Under the pieces are notes generated by a model that was not told where the DNA came from, did no database searches, and saw only the letters and a program-made list of their open reading frames with translations. From positions 434,001 through 498,000 of the forward strand of contig NZ_CP085725.1 in assembly GCF_036840915.1 (NCBI RefSeq): 64,000 nucleotides of DNA. Reading direction: 5' to 3'. Below, one piece after another: positions 8,637 to 16,470 of this stretch. Origin of the DNA: Flavobacterium hankyongi (GTDB taxonomy: Bacteria; Bacteroidota; Bacteroidia; Flavobacteriales; Flavobacteriaceae). A program made the position numbers and the translations under genes. Position 1 is the stretch's first letter. Every line of letters starts with the position of its first letter.

Positions 8637-8940
8637 ATGCTTTAAAAATAAAACCTAAACCAATTGACTTAAGCATTTTTTTAGCAAAAGGAAAAAAGAA
8701 ACCTGATTGTCCAAATAAATAACCAAATACCATAAGCATAAAAGGGTATAAAGGCAATACAAGTACTAACAGAATTATATAGTAAGGAATCCAGTGTAAA
8801 TTATTTTTTGTAAGCCCTAAAAGACCCATTAAATAGTCTGATATTTTTGCAGACAATGAACCATTAATGGCAAAAACAATAAAAATTACGACCAATTGCC
8901 AGTTTGATGTAATTCCCCAACGCTGTTTTAATTTGTTCAT
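8635..8940 (-). CDS. DUF6787 family small membrane protein
   Basis: 101 residues. It starts MNKLKQRWGITSNWQLVVIF, with membrane segments at about residues 15-35 and 50-75 and a Phe-rich loop (GYLFGQSGFFFPFAKK) near the end. This is the pattern of DUF6787 proteins, which are short inner-membrane proteins of Bacteroidota without a known role. It lies 17 nt behind the DUF6146 lipoprotein gene on the same strand, so the two may be co-transcribed. Confidence 0.7.
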   Translation of the reverse strand: MNKLKQRWGITSNWQLVVIFIVFAINGSLSAKISDYLMGLLGLTKNNLHWIPYYIILLVLVLPLYPFMLMVFGYLFGQSGFFFPFAKKMLKSIGLGFIFKA

Positions 8941-8957
8941 AAAACAAATATAAAAAA

Positions 8958-9386
8958 TTACCTTGGTGGAACAATACCGTATAAGTTTTGTTTGTAAGTA
9001 TTTTGAAAATATATCATGTAGTTATAAATGAGGTAATTTACTTCATAACCATAATGTATGCTTGGATCATAATTAATTTGCATCTCGTATAAATTGGGAT
9101 CATATCGCTGAGGTTGTAGTACTCTTCTATTCCATTCTGAAACATACCAACGATTTTTGTTTTCTAAATAGAATTCAGAGTGATATCCTCTTTGATAAGC
9201 TCTAGAATTTAGCCAACTAGTAAAACCGGGATCAATTATGGTCACTTCATATTCTAAATCCTTATTTGCAATGGTGACAGTATCTCCTTTTACCGAGTTT
9301 GAATTAGAGTTTGTGCTTGTAACATTTTTTGTTTTACAGCTAATTATAGTCACAAAAACGAACAGAAATATTATAAAATGTTTCAT
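8958..9386 (-). CDS. DUF6146 family lipoprotein
   Basis: 142 residues with a lipoprotein signal ending at VTIISC (Cys17). After a short Ser/Asn linker the conserved body reads DLEYEVTIIDPGFTSWLNSR, then WYVSEWNRRVLQPQRY and YGYEVNYLIYNYMIYFQNTY, matching the DUF6146 family of flavobacteria at normal length. It is probably anchored in the envelope; no function is known. It lies downstream of the DUF937 gene but behind a terminator. Confidence 0.8.
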   Translation of the reverse strand: MKHFIIFLFVFVTIISCKTKNVTSTNSNSNSVKGDTVTIANKDLEYEVTIIDPGFTSWLNSRAYQRGYHSEFYLENKNRWYVSEWNRRVLQPQRYDPNLYEMQINYDPSIHYGYEVNYLIYNYMIYFQNTYKQNLYGIVPPR

Positions 9387-9401
9387 AATAATGAAAATTA
9401 A

Positions 9402-9426
9402 AAACCACGCTGATAAAGCGTGGTTT
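9402..9426 (-). terminator. intrinsic terminator of the DUF937 gene
   Basis: AAACCACGC and GCGTGGTTT pair over 9 bp with a 7-nt loop. Read on the minus strand the stem is followed by TTTTTAATTTT, and it lies 8 nt beyond the DUF937 stop. Confidence 0.8.
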
Positions 9427-9433
9427 AGTTATT

Positions 9434-10069
9434 CTATTTTCCAAATAATTTTCCGAGTAAACCTCCAAGACCTCCTTTTTTAGTGACTGCTGCGAGTGCA
9501 TCACCAACTCCTAGTTGTCCATCTCCATCTTGATCTAAAACTGAGGCTAATATAGAACCACCCATTGAAGAAGATTGTGATGATTGACTATTACCTAACA
9601 GTCCACCCAATAAATCACCTAAGTCGGTTCCATTTTGAACATTGCTGCTTTTTGCTTTTTTTGCTAAAATGGCCATTAAAATAGGTGCTGCAATTTTTAA
9701 AATCATTCCAATTTTATCAGAGCTTACTCCTGTATTTCGACTCAACGAGTTTTCAACATTAGCCTGATTATCTCCTAAAACATGACCCAGTATTTTTCCA
9801 CCGTCTTCAGTATCAACACCGCCATTACCCATTAATCCACCAAGATTGTCAAGGAAACCACTATTATGTTTTCCTCCTAAAAGGGCACCAAGTAAACCGC
9901 TAGCTCCTTGCTCTGTAGAAGCATTATTTTGCATGGAATTAATTAATGTAGGTAATGCAGAAGTCAAAACCGATGAAGTTTCTGCTTCGCTGGTCCCAGC
10001 TTGTTGTCCTACACTCGAAATAATTTGTTTGCCTAAATCACTATTTAGTAAGTCCATTAATCCTGACAT
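9434..10069 (-). CDS. DUF937 domain-containing protein (YidB-like)
   Basis: 211 residues without a signal peptide. The Gly-rich helical DUF937 pattern is clear: LMDLLNSDLGKQIISSVGQQ at the N-terminus, LTSALPTLINSMQNNAS at about 30-50 and GLLGALLGGKHN at about 60. Near the C-terminus, SVLDQDGDGQLGVGDALAA has the spacing of a calcium-binding EF-hand or dockerin-like loop (D-D-D-x-x-x-D). The family includes E. coli YidB, whose role is unsettled. A calcium role is inferred from the loop only. Confidence 0.8.
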   Translation of the reverse strand: MSGLMDLLNSDLGKQIISSVGQQAGTSEAETSSVLTSALPTLINSMQNNASTEQGASGLLGALLGGKHNSGFLDNLGGLMGNGGVDTEDGGKILGHVLGDNQANVENSLSRNTGVSSDKIGMILKIAAPILMAILAKKAKSSNVQNGTDLGDLLGGLLGNSQSSQSSSMGGSILASVLDQDGDGQLGVGDALAAVTKKGGLGGLLGKLFGK

Positions 10070-10117
10070 AATTCCTTAGTTGTTAAGTTAGTAAGGACAT
10101 AAAATTAAGGAAAAATT

Positions 10118-11077
10118 TTAGATTTCGTGTTTCAATAATGTTATAATTTGCTCTGCTAATTCTGTTCCAATTCTGTCTTGAGCTTCAACTGTTGCAGCTC
10201 CAATATGTGGTGTTAACGATATTTGAGGATGCATTAAAATTTGTACCGCTGGTGTTGGTTCGTCTTGAAAAACATCCAATCCTGCAAAGGCCACTTTTTT
10301 GCTATCCAATGCTTCTACTAAATCAACTTCATTGATAATCCCACCACGCGAACAGTTAATGATTCCTACACCTTCTTTCATTATTTCAAATTCCTTTTTA
10401 GAAATTAAGTAACCATCCTGTGAAGGCACATGAAGGGTAATAAAGTCTGAATGTTTCAATAAATCTTCTACAGGTTCAGTAGCAATTTCTAGGTCTATGA
10501 ATTGATCGTTGTAAAATTCTACTCGAATCATGGCTTTACCTACAAAACTATCCGATGCAATTACTTTCATGCCTAAGCCAAGCGCCATTTTGGCAACAGC
10601 CTGACCAATTCGGCCAAAACCAATAATACCAATAGTTTTTCCTCTTAGTTCAATTCCGTTAGCATAGGCTTTTTTCAATCCGTCAAAATTACTGTCACCT
10701 TCAAGTGGCATATTTCTGTTAGAATCGTGTAGAAAACGAACGCCACTGAATAAATGGGCAAACACTAATTCAGCTACCGAATTTGATGATGAAGCAGGTG
10801 TATTAATCACTTGTATGTCTTTCGAAATAGCATAATCAACATCAATATTATCCATTCCTACGCCGCCACGACCAATAATTTTTAAGGACGGACAAGCATC
10901 AATAATGTCTTTTCTCACTTTAGTCGCACTGCGAACTAATAGCGCGGCAATTTGGTGCGTGTTTATATAATTGGCAACCTGTTCTTGGGCCACTTTTGTA
11001 GTAATTACTTCAAATCCAGCATTTTCTAAATGTGCAATTCCACTTTTTGAAATGCCGTCGTTTGCTAAAATTTTCAT
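10118..11077 (-). CDS. serA: D-2-hydroxyacid dehydrogenase, probable phosphoglycerate dehydrogenase
   Basis: 319 residues, cytoplasmic. The NAD-binding signature [13 protein letters not shown] is at about 150, the catalytic Arg region is [17 protein letters not shown], the Glu sits in FQDEPTP and the His in LTPHIGAAT, so the D-isomer-specific 2-hydroxyacid dehydrogenase fold is complete. It lacks the C-terminal ACT domain of long SerA forms, which is normal for the short type. It is the gene after serC on the same strand, so the two are expected to catalyse the first two steps of serine synthesis from 3-phosphoglycerate. The substrate is inferred from this pairing. Confidence 0.88.
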   Translation of the reverse strand: MKILANDGISKSGIAHLENAGFEVITTKVAQEQVANYINTHQIAALLVRSATKVRKDIIDACPSLKIIGRGGVGMDNIDVDYAISKDIQVINTPASSSNSVAELVFAHLFSGVRFLHDSNRNMPLEGDSNFDGLKKAYANGIELRGKTIGIIGFGRIGQAVAKMALGLGMKVIASDSFVGKAMIRVEFYNDQFIDLEIATEPVEDLLKHSDFITLHVPSQDGYLISKKEFEIMKEGVGIINCSRGGIINEVDLVEALDSKKVAFAGLDVFQDEPTPAVQILMHPQISLTPHIGAATVEAQDRIGTELAEQIITLLKHEI

Positions 11078-11091
11078 TGTGTTTTTATTTA

Positions 11092-11180
11092 GGAGTTTTT
11101 CCCGCTATTCGCTGTATCTTTTTTTGTAACCTTCGAGAGCCTCAGGTTACAAAAAAGGATGCTGCTACTATCGGGGCTAG
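11092..11180. repeat. dispersed palindromic intergenic element, copy 1 (between serC and serA)
   Basis: Between serC and serA lies an imperfect palindrome: outer arms TTTTTCCCGCTATTCGC and TACTATCGGGGCTAG, and an inner hairpin where TTTTTTGTAACC pairs with GGTTACAAAAAA around a CTTCGAGAGCCTCA loop. The same arm plan occurs at 45453-45545, and the loop sequence recurs near 51726. Such elements are scattered in flavobacterial genomes. Transcribed between serC and serA it could act as an mRNA-processing or attenuating hairpin. Confidence 0.75.
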
Positions 11181-12251
11181 TTATATTTTATTTTCCAGTT
11201 CTTTCATTACACCAACCAATACTTGTACACTTTCAAGTGGTAAGGCGTTGTACATTGAGGCACGATATCCGCCAACTGATCTATGTCCTGTCAATCCAGA
11301 TATTCCAGCCGCTTTCCACAATTTGTCAAAAGTTTCTGCATGACCTTCATCATTTAATACAAATGTAGCATTCATGATGCTTCTGTCTTCTGTAACGGCT
11401 GTTCCTCTAAATAAAGGATTGCGGTCAATCTCGGTATATAGTAAATTAGCTTTTGCTTCGTTTATTTTTTCAATGGCTTTAATTCCACCTTGCTTTTTTA
11501 ACCATTGTAATGTTAGTAAAGATGCATAAATTGGGAATACTGGTGGAGTGTTATACATACTCTCTTTAGCGATATGTTGTTGGTAATCCAACATTGAAGG
11601 TATGTGTTTTCCAGTTTTGCCTAAAATTTCTTCTTTTACAACTACTAATGTAACTCCTGCAGGCCCCATGTTTTTTTGTGCACCGGCATAGATTAAATCG
11701 AATTTGGAAAAATCCAATGATCTCGAAAATATGTCAGAACTCATATCACAAACGATAGGAATATTCAATTCTGGGAACGATTTCATTTGTGTCCCAAAAA
11801 TAGTATTGTTGCTTGTACAGTGAAAATAATTTGCATCTGTGGGAACTTCATAATTTTTAGGAATGTGATTATAGTTATCTGCTTTTGAAGAGGCAACCAC
11901 AATAGTTTCACCAAAATGTTTAGCTTCTTTAATCGCTCCACTTGCCCAAGTCCCTGTATCAAGATAAGTAGCCTTACCGTTTTCTCTCATTAAGTTGTAA
12001 GGAACCATGAGAAATTCTAAGCTAGCACCTCCATGCAAGAATAATGCCTGATAACCTTTTCCTTCTAATCCCAGAAGTTCAAGAACCAAAGCACGTGCTT
12101 CTTCCATTACCGAGACAAATGCTGCACTGCGATGTGAAATTTCAAGGATGGATAAATCCATTCCGTTAAAATTGAGAATAGCCTTTGCTAACTGCTCAAA
12201 AACTTCCTGCGGTAAAATACATGGTCCGGCGCTGTAATTGTGTTTTTTCAT
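11181..12251 (-). CDS. serC: 3-phosphoserine/phosphohydroxythreonine transaminase
   Basis: About 357 residues from the ATG at 12249-12251, where the family start MKKHNYSAGPCILPQEV appears; a longer in-frame extension upstream has no family resemblance. SerC converts 3-phosphohydroxypyruvate to phosphoserine with glutamate, using PLP. The PLP Lys is in YAGAQKNMGPAG, and the conserved LFLHGGASLEFLMVP, DTGTWASGAIKEA and CDMSSDIFSR segments are intact. The dehydrogenase gene follows after the palindromic element, forming a serine-synthesis pair. Confidence 0.95.
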   Translation of the reverse strand: MKKHNYSAGPCILPQEVFEQLAKAILNFNGMDLSILEISHRSAAFVSVMEEARALVLELLGLEGKGYQALFLHGGASLEFLMVPYNLMRENGKATYLDTGTWASGAIKEAKHFGETIVVASSKADNYNHIPKNYEVPTDANYFHCTSNNTIFGTQMKSFPELNIPIVCDMSSDIFSRSLDFSKFDLIYAGAQKNMGPAGVTLVVVKEEILGKTGKHIPSMLDYQQHIAKESMYNTPPVFPIYASLLTLQWLKKQGGIKAIEKINEAKANLLYTEIDRNPLFRGTAVTEDRSIMNATFVLNDEGHAETFDKLWKAAGISGLTGHRSVGGYRASMYNALPLESVQVLVGVMKELENKI

Positions 12252-12319
12252 TGTGTAGTTTGTGTGTTGTTTATCGGATTTTTTAAAATCATCACAAATT
12301 TCGTGAAATAGATAACAAA

Positions 12320-12349
12320 AAAGCCTAATTGTTGTTAACATTAGGCTTT
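12320..12349 (-). terminator. intrinsic terminator of the LuxC-like gene
   Basis: AAAGCCTAAT and ATTAGGCTTT form a perfect 10-bp stem with a 10-nt loop; read on the minus strand it runs into TTTTTTG. It separates the acyl-CoA reductase gene from serC. Confidence 0.8.
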
Positions 12350-12358
12350 AGTTTATTA

Positions 12359-12374
12359 ACGAAAACGTTTTCGT
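12359..12374. promoter_or_regulatory. 16-bp perfect palindrome, possible operator upstream of serC
   Basis: ACGAAAACGTTTTCGT is a perfect palindrome lying between the LuxC-like gene and serC. The symmetry and the central CG resemble LacI-family operators. A 17-nt stretch that includes half of it (TTATTAACGAAAACGTT, 12353-12369) recurs inverted at 63975-63991. No regulator gene is adjacent. Confidence 0.4.
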
Positions 12375-12377
12375 GCT

Positions 12378-13436
12378 TTATGATTGTAACAAAAAGTCTA
12401 ATGTATCTATGTTATCTGCATAGTCCCAAAGCTTTGGCTTTTGTGTTTGTCCAAACGGAATACTGTTTGGAACCAAATTATTGGAGACAATGCATTGAAT
12501 GGAGTCTGCTTCATTTTTTAAACGTAACTCTACATCTTTAATGTCTTGATAGAACTCATAAAATACAGATGAAATAGGAGAGGCATAGCTCGTGTCTTCC
12601 TTAATTGTTAAAAATCCATTGTCTAGAATTTGGAACAAACTCATTAAAAAAACCGCCTTATTGTAATCGTAATTGTTAGCGTATTTTTCATATTTTATGA
12701 TATCTTGATATTCAAAAATGGCTTCAAAAAAGTTTTTGAAATCGTAGCCTTCTGGAACAAAAAGTTTGGAAACATTACGACACCCTAATCCAAAATAACG
12801 AAATATATCTTCTCCTAAATTAACCAAATCTTTGGTCGATTCATTTCCATTTAAAACTGCTACTGAATTTCTGTTTTTACGGATAATACTAGGTTTGTCT
12901 TTAAAATAATATTCGAAGTAACGGGCTGTATTATTACTTCCAGTAGCAATTACGGCGTCAAAATTTTCAAGTTTACCTTCGCTAAATTCAATGTAATTTT
13001 TTAATACAGGTTCTACTTCAATTAGATAATTGGCCAAAAATGGTAATAAATGCTGATCGTTTGAAGAGGTTTTAACCAAAACTTTATGTCCTGCAATTAA
13101 CACTGATAAAAAATCGTGAAAACCTACAAGCGGAATATTTCCAGCTAAAATTAAACCAACAGTTTTTGTAGTTACTTCCTGAAAATTGTAGTTAGAAAGC
13201 CATTGATTAATATTTTCTTCTGTCAATGCTTCTGCCCACGATTTTATAGAAAAATAAACCTGTTCAGGTGTAAACCAACCATTATGAGACTGTGAAAGTT
13301 CAATCAGATTTAAAAAACGGTCAAAGTAAAGATAGTTGAACTTTACATCTTCAATCTTTACACTTTTTTCTAATTGGAACTGACTTAAAAATTTTCCCAA
13401 TTCAATAAAAGCATTTATTTTATCTTTTTGTAGCAT
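12378..13436 (-). CDS. acyl-CoA reductase (LuxC-like)
   Basis: 352 residues. LuxC-type reductases turn acyl-CoA or acyl thioesters into aldehydes with NADPH through a Cys nucleophile. Visible family segments are LAGNIPLVGFHDFLSVLIAGH at about 115-135, VLVKTSSNDQHLLP, AVIATGSNNTARYFEYYF and the catalytic-site region FRYFGLGCRNVSKLFVPEGYD, where GCRN holds the likely Cys. Flavobacteria carry this gene divergently from a ferredoxin and beside serC, as here. The physiological acyl substrate is unknown. Confidence 0.85.
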   Translation of the reverse strand: MLQKDKINAFIELGKFLSQFQLEKSVKIEDVKFNYLYFDRFLNLIELSQSHNGWFTPEQVYFSIKSWAEALTEENINQWLSNYNFQEVTTKTVGLILAGNIPLVGFHDFLSVLIAGHKVLVKTSSNDQHLLPFLANYLIEVEPVLKNYIEFSEGKLENFDAVIATGSNNTARYFEYYFKDKPSIIRKNRNSVAVLNGNESTKDLVNLGEDIFRYFGLGCRNVSKLFVPEGYDFKNFFEAIFEYQDIIKYEKYANNYDYNKAVFLMSLFQILDNGFLTIKEDTSYASPISSVFYEFYQDIKDVELRLKNEADSIQCIVSNNLVPNSIPFGQTQKPKLWDYADNIDTLDFLLQS

Positions 13437-13442
13437 TTGTTT

Positions 13443-13474
13443 TTTGCTTATGTGTGGTTTACATTGTAATTTTG
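13443..13474 (+). promoter_or_regulatory. promoter of the ferredoxin gene
   Basis: TTTG at 13443-13446, a 20-nt spacer and TAATTTTG at 13467-13474 match the Bacteroidota consensus well. The ferredoxin ATG is about 80 nt downstream, leaving a leader of about 75 nt. The divergent LuxC-like gene starts only 7 nt away from the -33 box. Confidence 0.7.
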
Positions 13475-13556
13475 CACAAAAATAAGTAATAAGTTTTAGT
13501 TAATGAATAATAACAATATTCTTCTAACTTCTACTTTTAAATTCTAACTTAGAAAT

Positions 13557-13907
13557 ATGGCAATTATCATAACAGACGAATGTATCAATTGTGGTGCCTG
13601 CGAACCAGAATGTCCAAATACTGCAATTTATGAAGGCGCTGACGACTGGCGTTGGAAAGATGGTACACGATTAAGCGGAAAAATTATTTTACCTGATGGA
13701 ACTGAAGTAGATGCAGATGCTGCTCAAACACCAGTTTCAGACGATATTTATTATATTGTTCCAGGGAAGTGTACAGAGTGTAAGGGTTTTCATGATGAAC
13801 CGCAATGTGCTGCAGTTTGTCCAGTCGATTGTTGTGTTCCCGATGACAATCATGTAGAAGATGAGGAAACGTTGTTAAACAGACAATCATTTTTACATAA
13901 CGAATAA
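13557..13907 (+). CDS. 4Fe-4S dicluster ferredoxin
   Basis: 116 residues. Cluster motif one, [13 protein letters not shown], is at the N-terminus; the second, [20 protein letters not shown], is split by a short insertion as in the Bacteroidota form of this ferredoxin. Together they supply eight Cys for two [4Fe-4S] clusters. It is a soluble low-potential electron carrier. The insertion between the clusters (about 40 residues containing [10 protein letters not shown]) is typical of this branch. It has its own promoter and terminator, so it is monocistronic. Confidence 0.92.
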   Translation: MAIIITDECINCGACEPECPNTAIYEGADDWRWKDGTRLSGKIILPDGTEVDADAAQTPVSDDIYYIVPGKCTECKGFHDEPQCAAVCPVDCCVPDDNHVEDEETLLNRQSFLHNE

Positions 13908-13923
13908 TAGATAAGAATATAAT

Positions 13924-13960
13924 AAAAGAGGTTTTTTTAAAAAAAATCCTCTTTTTTTTT
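13924..13960 (+). terminator. intrinsic terminator after ferredoxin
   Basis: AAAAGAGG pairs with CCTCTTTT across an A/T-rich self-complementary middle, and a run of T follows. Confidence 0.8.
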
Positions 13961-13980
13961 AAATTTGATACAAATCAACG

Positions 13981-15147
13981 TTGATGAAGAACATTTTATC
14001 TTTTGTTTTATTTTTTCTTAGTGTTAGTGCTTTTTCTCAAAATCTTGAGTTTGTAGTAATAGTAAAAGATATTGAAACAGGTCTACCTATTGAAGAAGTA
14101 ACCATAACTTCAAAAAAAAATAATCAAGGCTTTTTAACTAACAAAGATGGAGAAGCTTTTATTAACCTTAGCAAAGCGTCAGATTTACAATTTGAACATT
14201 CGCTTTATAAAACCTACACTGTTAAATTTACTGAGCTGAATAAAAAAGTCAATGAAGTTTATTTAGAAAGTAATGCTAAAAGACTTGATGAAATTATCTT
14301 AACCAGTGAACATCCTCAAGACATATTAAAGAAATTAGTTAAAAACTCTCTTGAAAAAATATCGATTCCAGCTAACTTGAAAGTGTATTTAAGGGAATTT
14401 TACAAGAAAAATGATCAGATAGTTTTCTTTAATGATGGATTGATAAATTTTCAAATATTTGGAACTTCAAAAAATATTAAAACGGATATTTTAGTAGAAC
14501 AAAATAGAGCTATTGGTTTATTAGAGATTGATATTAAAAACGAACTTTTAGGTTATGATTTAAATGATATTATTCAAAACTATTATCAATTTAGCTACTT
14601 AGGAGAAGTGTTGGAGTCAGGTGCAAAGCGAAGATATGATTTTCAAGTTATGTCATATTCTAGTAATGAAGATTATTTGGTAATTAATATTACGCCACTT
14701 GAAGAAGCAGATGGTGTGTTGTCTAATTACAAAATTGTTTACGATAGAAATAAAATGATAATCATGGAAACAGGTTCTATGGTTGCCGAATCGCGTTTGG
14801 GCGAATTAAGACAGTCATTTTTGAAAAGTAGTAAAATTTACAAGCTAGAGTATAAAAACACTTTTAAAACAGATGGTAATTTATATTATTTAGCGAATTC
14901 TAAAGAAGTAATTGCATTTGAAAAAAAATACAAGAAAACAAGCAGTAGAGTAGAGGTGAATAATCATATGGTGACAACTAATTATGATAAAAAACTTTTC
15001 AAGTATAACGAGCATAATGTTTTTAAAGACAAATCCTTAATCAGTAAAAAAACAAAATACTATAACAATTATTGGGATGTAGAATCAGGTTTCATCTCAA
15101 CAAAAGAAGAAAAAGAAGTGATAGAGCGTTTGGGAAATCTTCAATAA
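13981..15147 (+). CDS. exported protein with carboxypeptidase-like regulatory domain
   Basis: 388 residues. A signal peptide ends near FSQN (residue 20). Residues of about 22-100 resemble the carboxypeptidase D regulatory-like beta-sandwich (VVIVKDIETGLPIEEVTITSKKNNQGFLTNKDGEAFINLS). The remaining 280 residues have the mixed pattern common to flavobacterial proteins in which this domain precedes a periplasmic or outer-membrane part (ILKKLVKNSLEKISIP, then LKVYLREFYKKND). There is no TonB plug or barrel. The function is unknown; surface structure or adhesion is a guess. It has its own strong terminator. Confidence 0.7.
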   Translation: MMKNILSFVLFFLSVSAFSQNLEFVVIVKDIETGLPIEEVTITSKKNNQGFLTNKDGEAFINLSKASDLQFEHSLYKTYTVKFTELNKKVNEVYLESNAKRLDEIILTSEHPQDILKKLVKNSLEKISIPANLKVYLREFYKKNDQIVFFNDGLINFQIFGTSKNIKTDILVEQNRAIGLLEIDIKNELLGYDLNDIIQNYYQFSYLGEVLESGAKRRYDFQVMSYSSNEDYLVINITPLEEADGVLSNYKIVYDRNKMIIMETGSMVAESRLGELRQSFLKSSKIYKLEYKNTFKTDGNLYYLANSKEVIAFEKKYKKTSSRVEVNNHMVTTNYDKKLFKYNEHNVFKDKSLISKKTKYYNNYWDVESGFISTKEEKEVIERLGNLQ

Positions 15148-15164
15148 ATTTATTCTACATATAT

Positions 15165-15196
15165 AAAAAAAGCTGCTCATTTGAGCAGCTTTTTTT
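15165..15196. terminator. strong bidirectional terminator
   Basis: AGCTGCTCA and TGAGCAGCT form a 9-bp core stem with a 2-nt loop, flanked by A6 and T6. Confidence 0.9.
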
Positions 15197-15241
15197 ATAT
15201 TTATATGTGTTATAATGTCTTTATTATTACTCTGATAATCT

Positions 15242-15297
15242 GATAGCGCGGATTTACTTCGTCTGTTCGCTTCGCTCGAGTGTAATCCGTGCTTATC
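15242..15297. repeat. REP-like palindrome next to the dead transposase
   Basis: Arms GATAGCGCGGATTTAC and GTAATCCGTGCTTATC are near-complementary around a loop containing TCTGTTCGCTTCGCTCGAGT. It ends 7 nt from the stop of the transposase relic, which is the usual placement of a REP site beside its REP-associated tyrosine transposase. A diverged form of the loop appears inside the methyltransferase gene at 48371-48405. Confidence 0.7.
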
Positions 15298-15304
15298 ACA
15301 AACT

Positions 15305-15857
15305 TTAAAACAAATCTAACAAAATCACATCTAAATCATTTTCCAAACCCGCATAATTTCTGGCTGAGCTGAAAAAATAATCTTCTTGACATCTTACAGT
15401 TTTGTTTTTAACAGGGGTCCTGTGTATATATTCAACTTTTTGTCTTATAAACGAATTTCTATAAATCTGTTCTGCATGATAACCATCTTGTCAAACTTTA
15501 TAGTGCTGCTCTCTTTTAAATGTTCACATGCGTTTTGAAAATAATCCAACATCTATTCACGTCTGCTCTCTGGTTCGTTAATAATTATTTGAATGATTTC
15601 CTTAGAAGTAAATTTTTTTAAAATCACGTATAACATCACTAAGAATAAATCCATTAGTAGTTTTACATAGTATTTGTATATGACTTGTCATAATACAATA
15701 AACATAAATTTAGAGTCATTTATGTAACTGCCAGTATTGTAGTGCTCTGACAATGTTTTGTTTTTGATTTAATCTTGTAAAAACATCTATCCATCCTACT
15801 GTTGTTATCGTAATAAAATAAGCTTCGTCTAGTTGCGGCTTTATATTTTGTGGACAT
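15305..15857 (-). pseudogene. REP-associated tyrosine transposase (Y1/IS200-like), decayed
   Basis: Translated on the minus strand in shifting frames this stretch reads MSTKYKAAT, then AYFITITTVGWIDVFTRLNQ, then GYHAEQIYRNSFIRQKVEYI, and finally SSARNYAGLENDLDVILL before a stop. These are the start, core and C-terminus of flavobacterial REP-associated Y1 transposases. At least one frameshift lies after the first nine codons. In-frame TGA codons stand where Trp or another residue is expected just before QDGYHAEQ, and the middle section is short. The gene is therefore dead. The family nicks and moves single-stranded REP palindromes; the adjacent palindrome fits as its substrate. Confidence 0.85.
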
Positions 15858-15875
15858 GGTGTATATAAAAAAACA

Positions 15876-15903
15876 AAACTACAACTTTTTACAGTTGTAG
15901 TTT
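15876..15903. terminator. perfect AT-rich hairpin, possible terminator
   Basis: AAACTACAACT and AGTTGTAGTTT pair over 11 bp with a 6-nt loop. It lies just upstream of the transposase start and could be an old terminator or the other end of the mobile unit. Only a short T run follows. Confidence 0.4.
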
Positions 15904-15970
15904 ATATTCTTTGATGACACGGTTTTTTAATGGGAGAAGCAGATAACCAAAATATATTTAAAGACTAGTT

Positions 15971-16078
15971 ATGTTTAAAAGAATGGCAGATATTGAAAGC
16001 CTGCCCGAAAAAGATAAACAATGCTTATTGCTTACCGTAGATAATTTTATTAAAGCTACTAAACTAAATATTTTATAA
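15971..16078 (+). pseudogene. C-terminal remnant of an HTH (XRE-type) regulator
   Basis: A 35-codon ORF encodes MFKRMADIESLPEKDKQCLL and then TVDNFIKATKLNIL. This matches the usual tail of flavobacterial XRE-family helix-turn-helix regulators, but the DNA-binding part is absent upstream. It is best read as a fragment left by deletion or insertion. Expression is unlikely. Confidence 0.5.
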
Positions 16079-16080
16079 AT

Positions 16081-16111
16081 AACAAAACCCAGCTCAACGG
16101 CTGGGTTTGTT
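16081..16111 (-). terminator. terminator of the RHS operon
   Basis: AAACCCAGC and GCTGGGTTT pair over 9 bp with a TCAACG loop. On the minus strand it follows the small membrane gene and runs into TTGTTATTTATAAAA. It may also serve the plus strand. Confidence 0.7.
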
Positions 16112-16128
16112 GTTTATGTTAATTTTCG

Positions 16129-16464
16129 TTAAAATAATAATAGAACCAAAAGTAAAATGATAAAACTAACAATTAGATAGCAATAAATAAAACGCTTTAA
16201 AATAAAATACCTAAAAATGAATCTTAAAGACAATAAAATAACCAAGTCTAATAAAACTTCAATAATTAAAATACTAACTTTAATTAGGACTATTAATTTT
16301 GGTATTCCGTTAAAAAAATCTTGTTTCCCTTTGGTTACAATTCCTAAATTTTCACAAATAAGATTAGATAAATCTATAGCTTGATTTTGAAAAATATACC
16401 AAATTAATATCTTAAATAATAAGGTAGATAATACTATAATGATTTTTTGATAAATGTTTTTCAT
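16129..16464 (-). CDS. small hydrophobic membrane protein, candidate immunity partner of the RHS protein
   Basis: 111 residues, almost entirely hydrophobic, with membrane segments at about 7-27, 55-80 and 88-111 and one polar loop (ENLGIVTKGKQDFFNGIP) near 37-54. It begins 6 nt after the stop of the giant RHS gene and shares its terminator, so the two are co-transcribed. I recognise no family. A small ORF directly behind an RHS C-terminal tip is the usual place of an immunity gene in polymorphic toxin systems, and a membrane protein would suit a toxin that acts on or through the membrane. This is inference from position. Confidence 0.6.
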   Translation of the reverse strand: MKNIYQKIIIVLSTLLFKILIWYIFQNQAIDLSNLICENLGIVTKGKQDFFNGIPKLIVLIKVSILIIEVLLDLVILLSLRFIFRYFILKRFIYCYLIVSFIILLLVLLLF

Positions 16465-16470
16465 AACTAT

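Larger units (their letters stand above)
15197..16128. other. 932-nt gene-free region of mobile-element and regulator remnants
   Basis: No intact gene lies here. In order it holds a REP-like palindrome (15242-15297), a dead Y1 transposase on the minus strand (15305-15857), a perfect hairpin (15876-15903), a C-terminal HTH-regulator scrap on the plus strand (15971-16078) and a terminator (16081-16111). It forms the boundary of the RHS locus and looks like an old insertion hot spot. Confidence 0.8.

Noticed and set aside
10118..12251. serA/serC as a horizontally acquired block because of the repeat between them
   Set aside because: The genes are core, with usual flavobacterial order; the palindrome occurs in other core gaps also.
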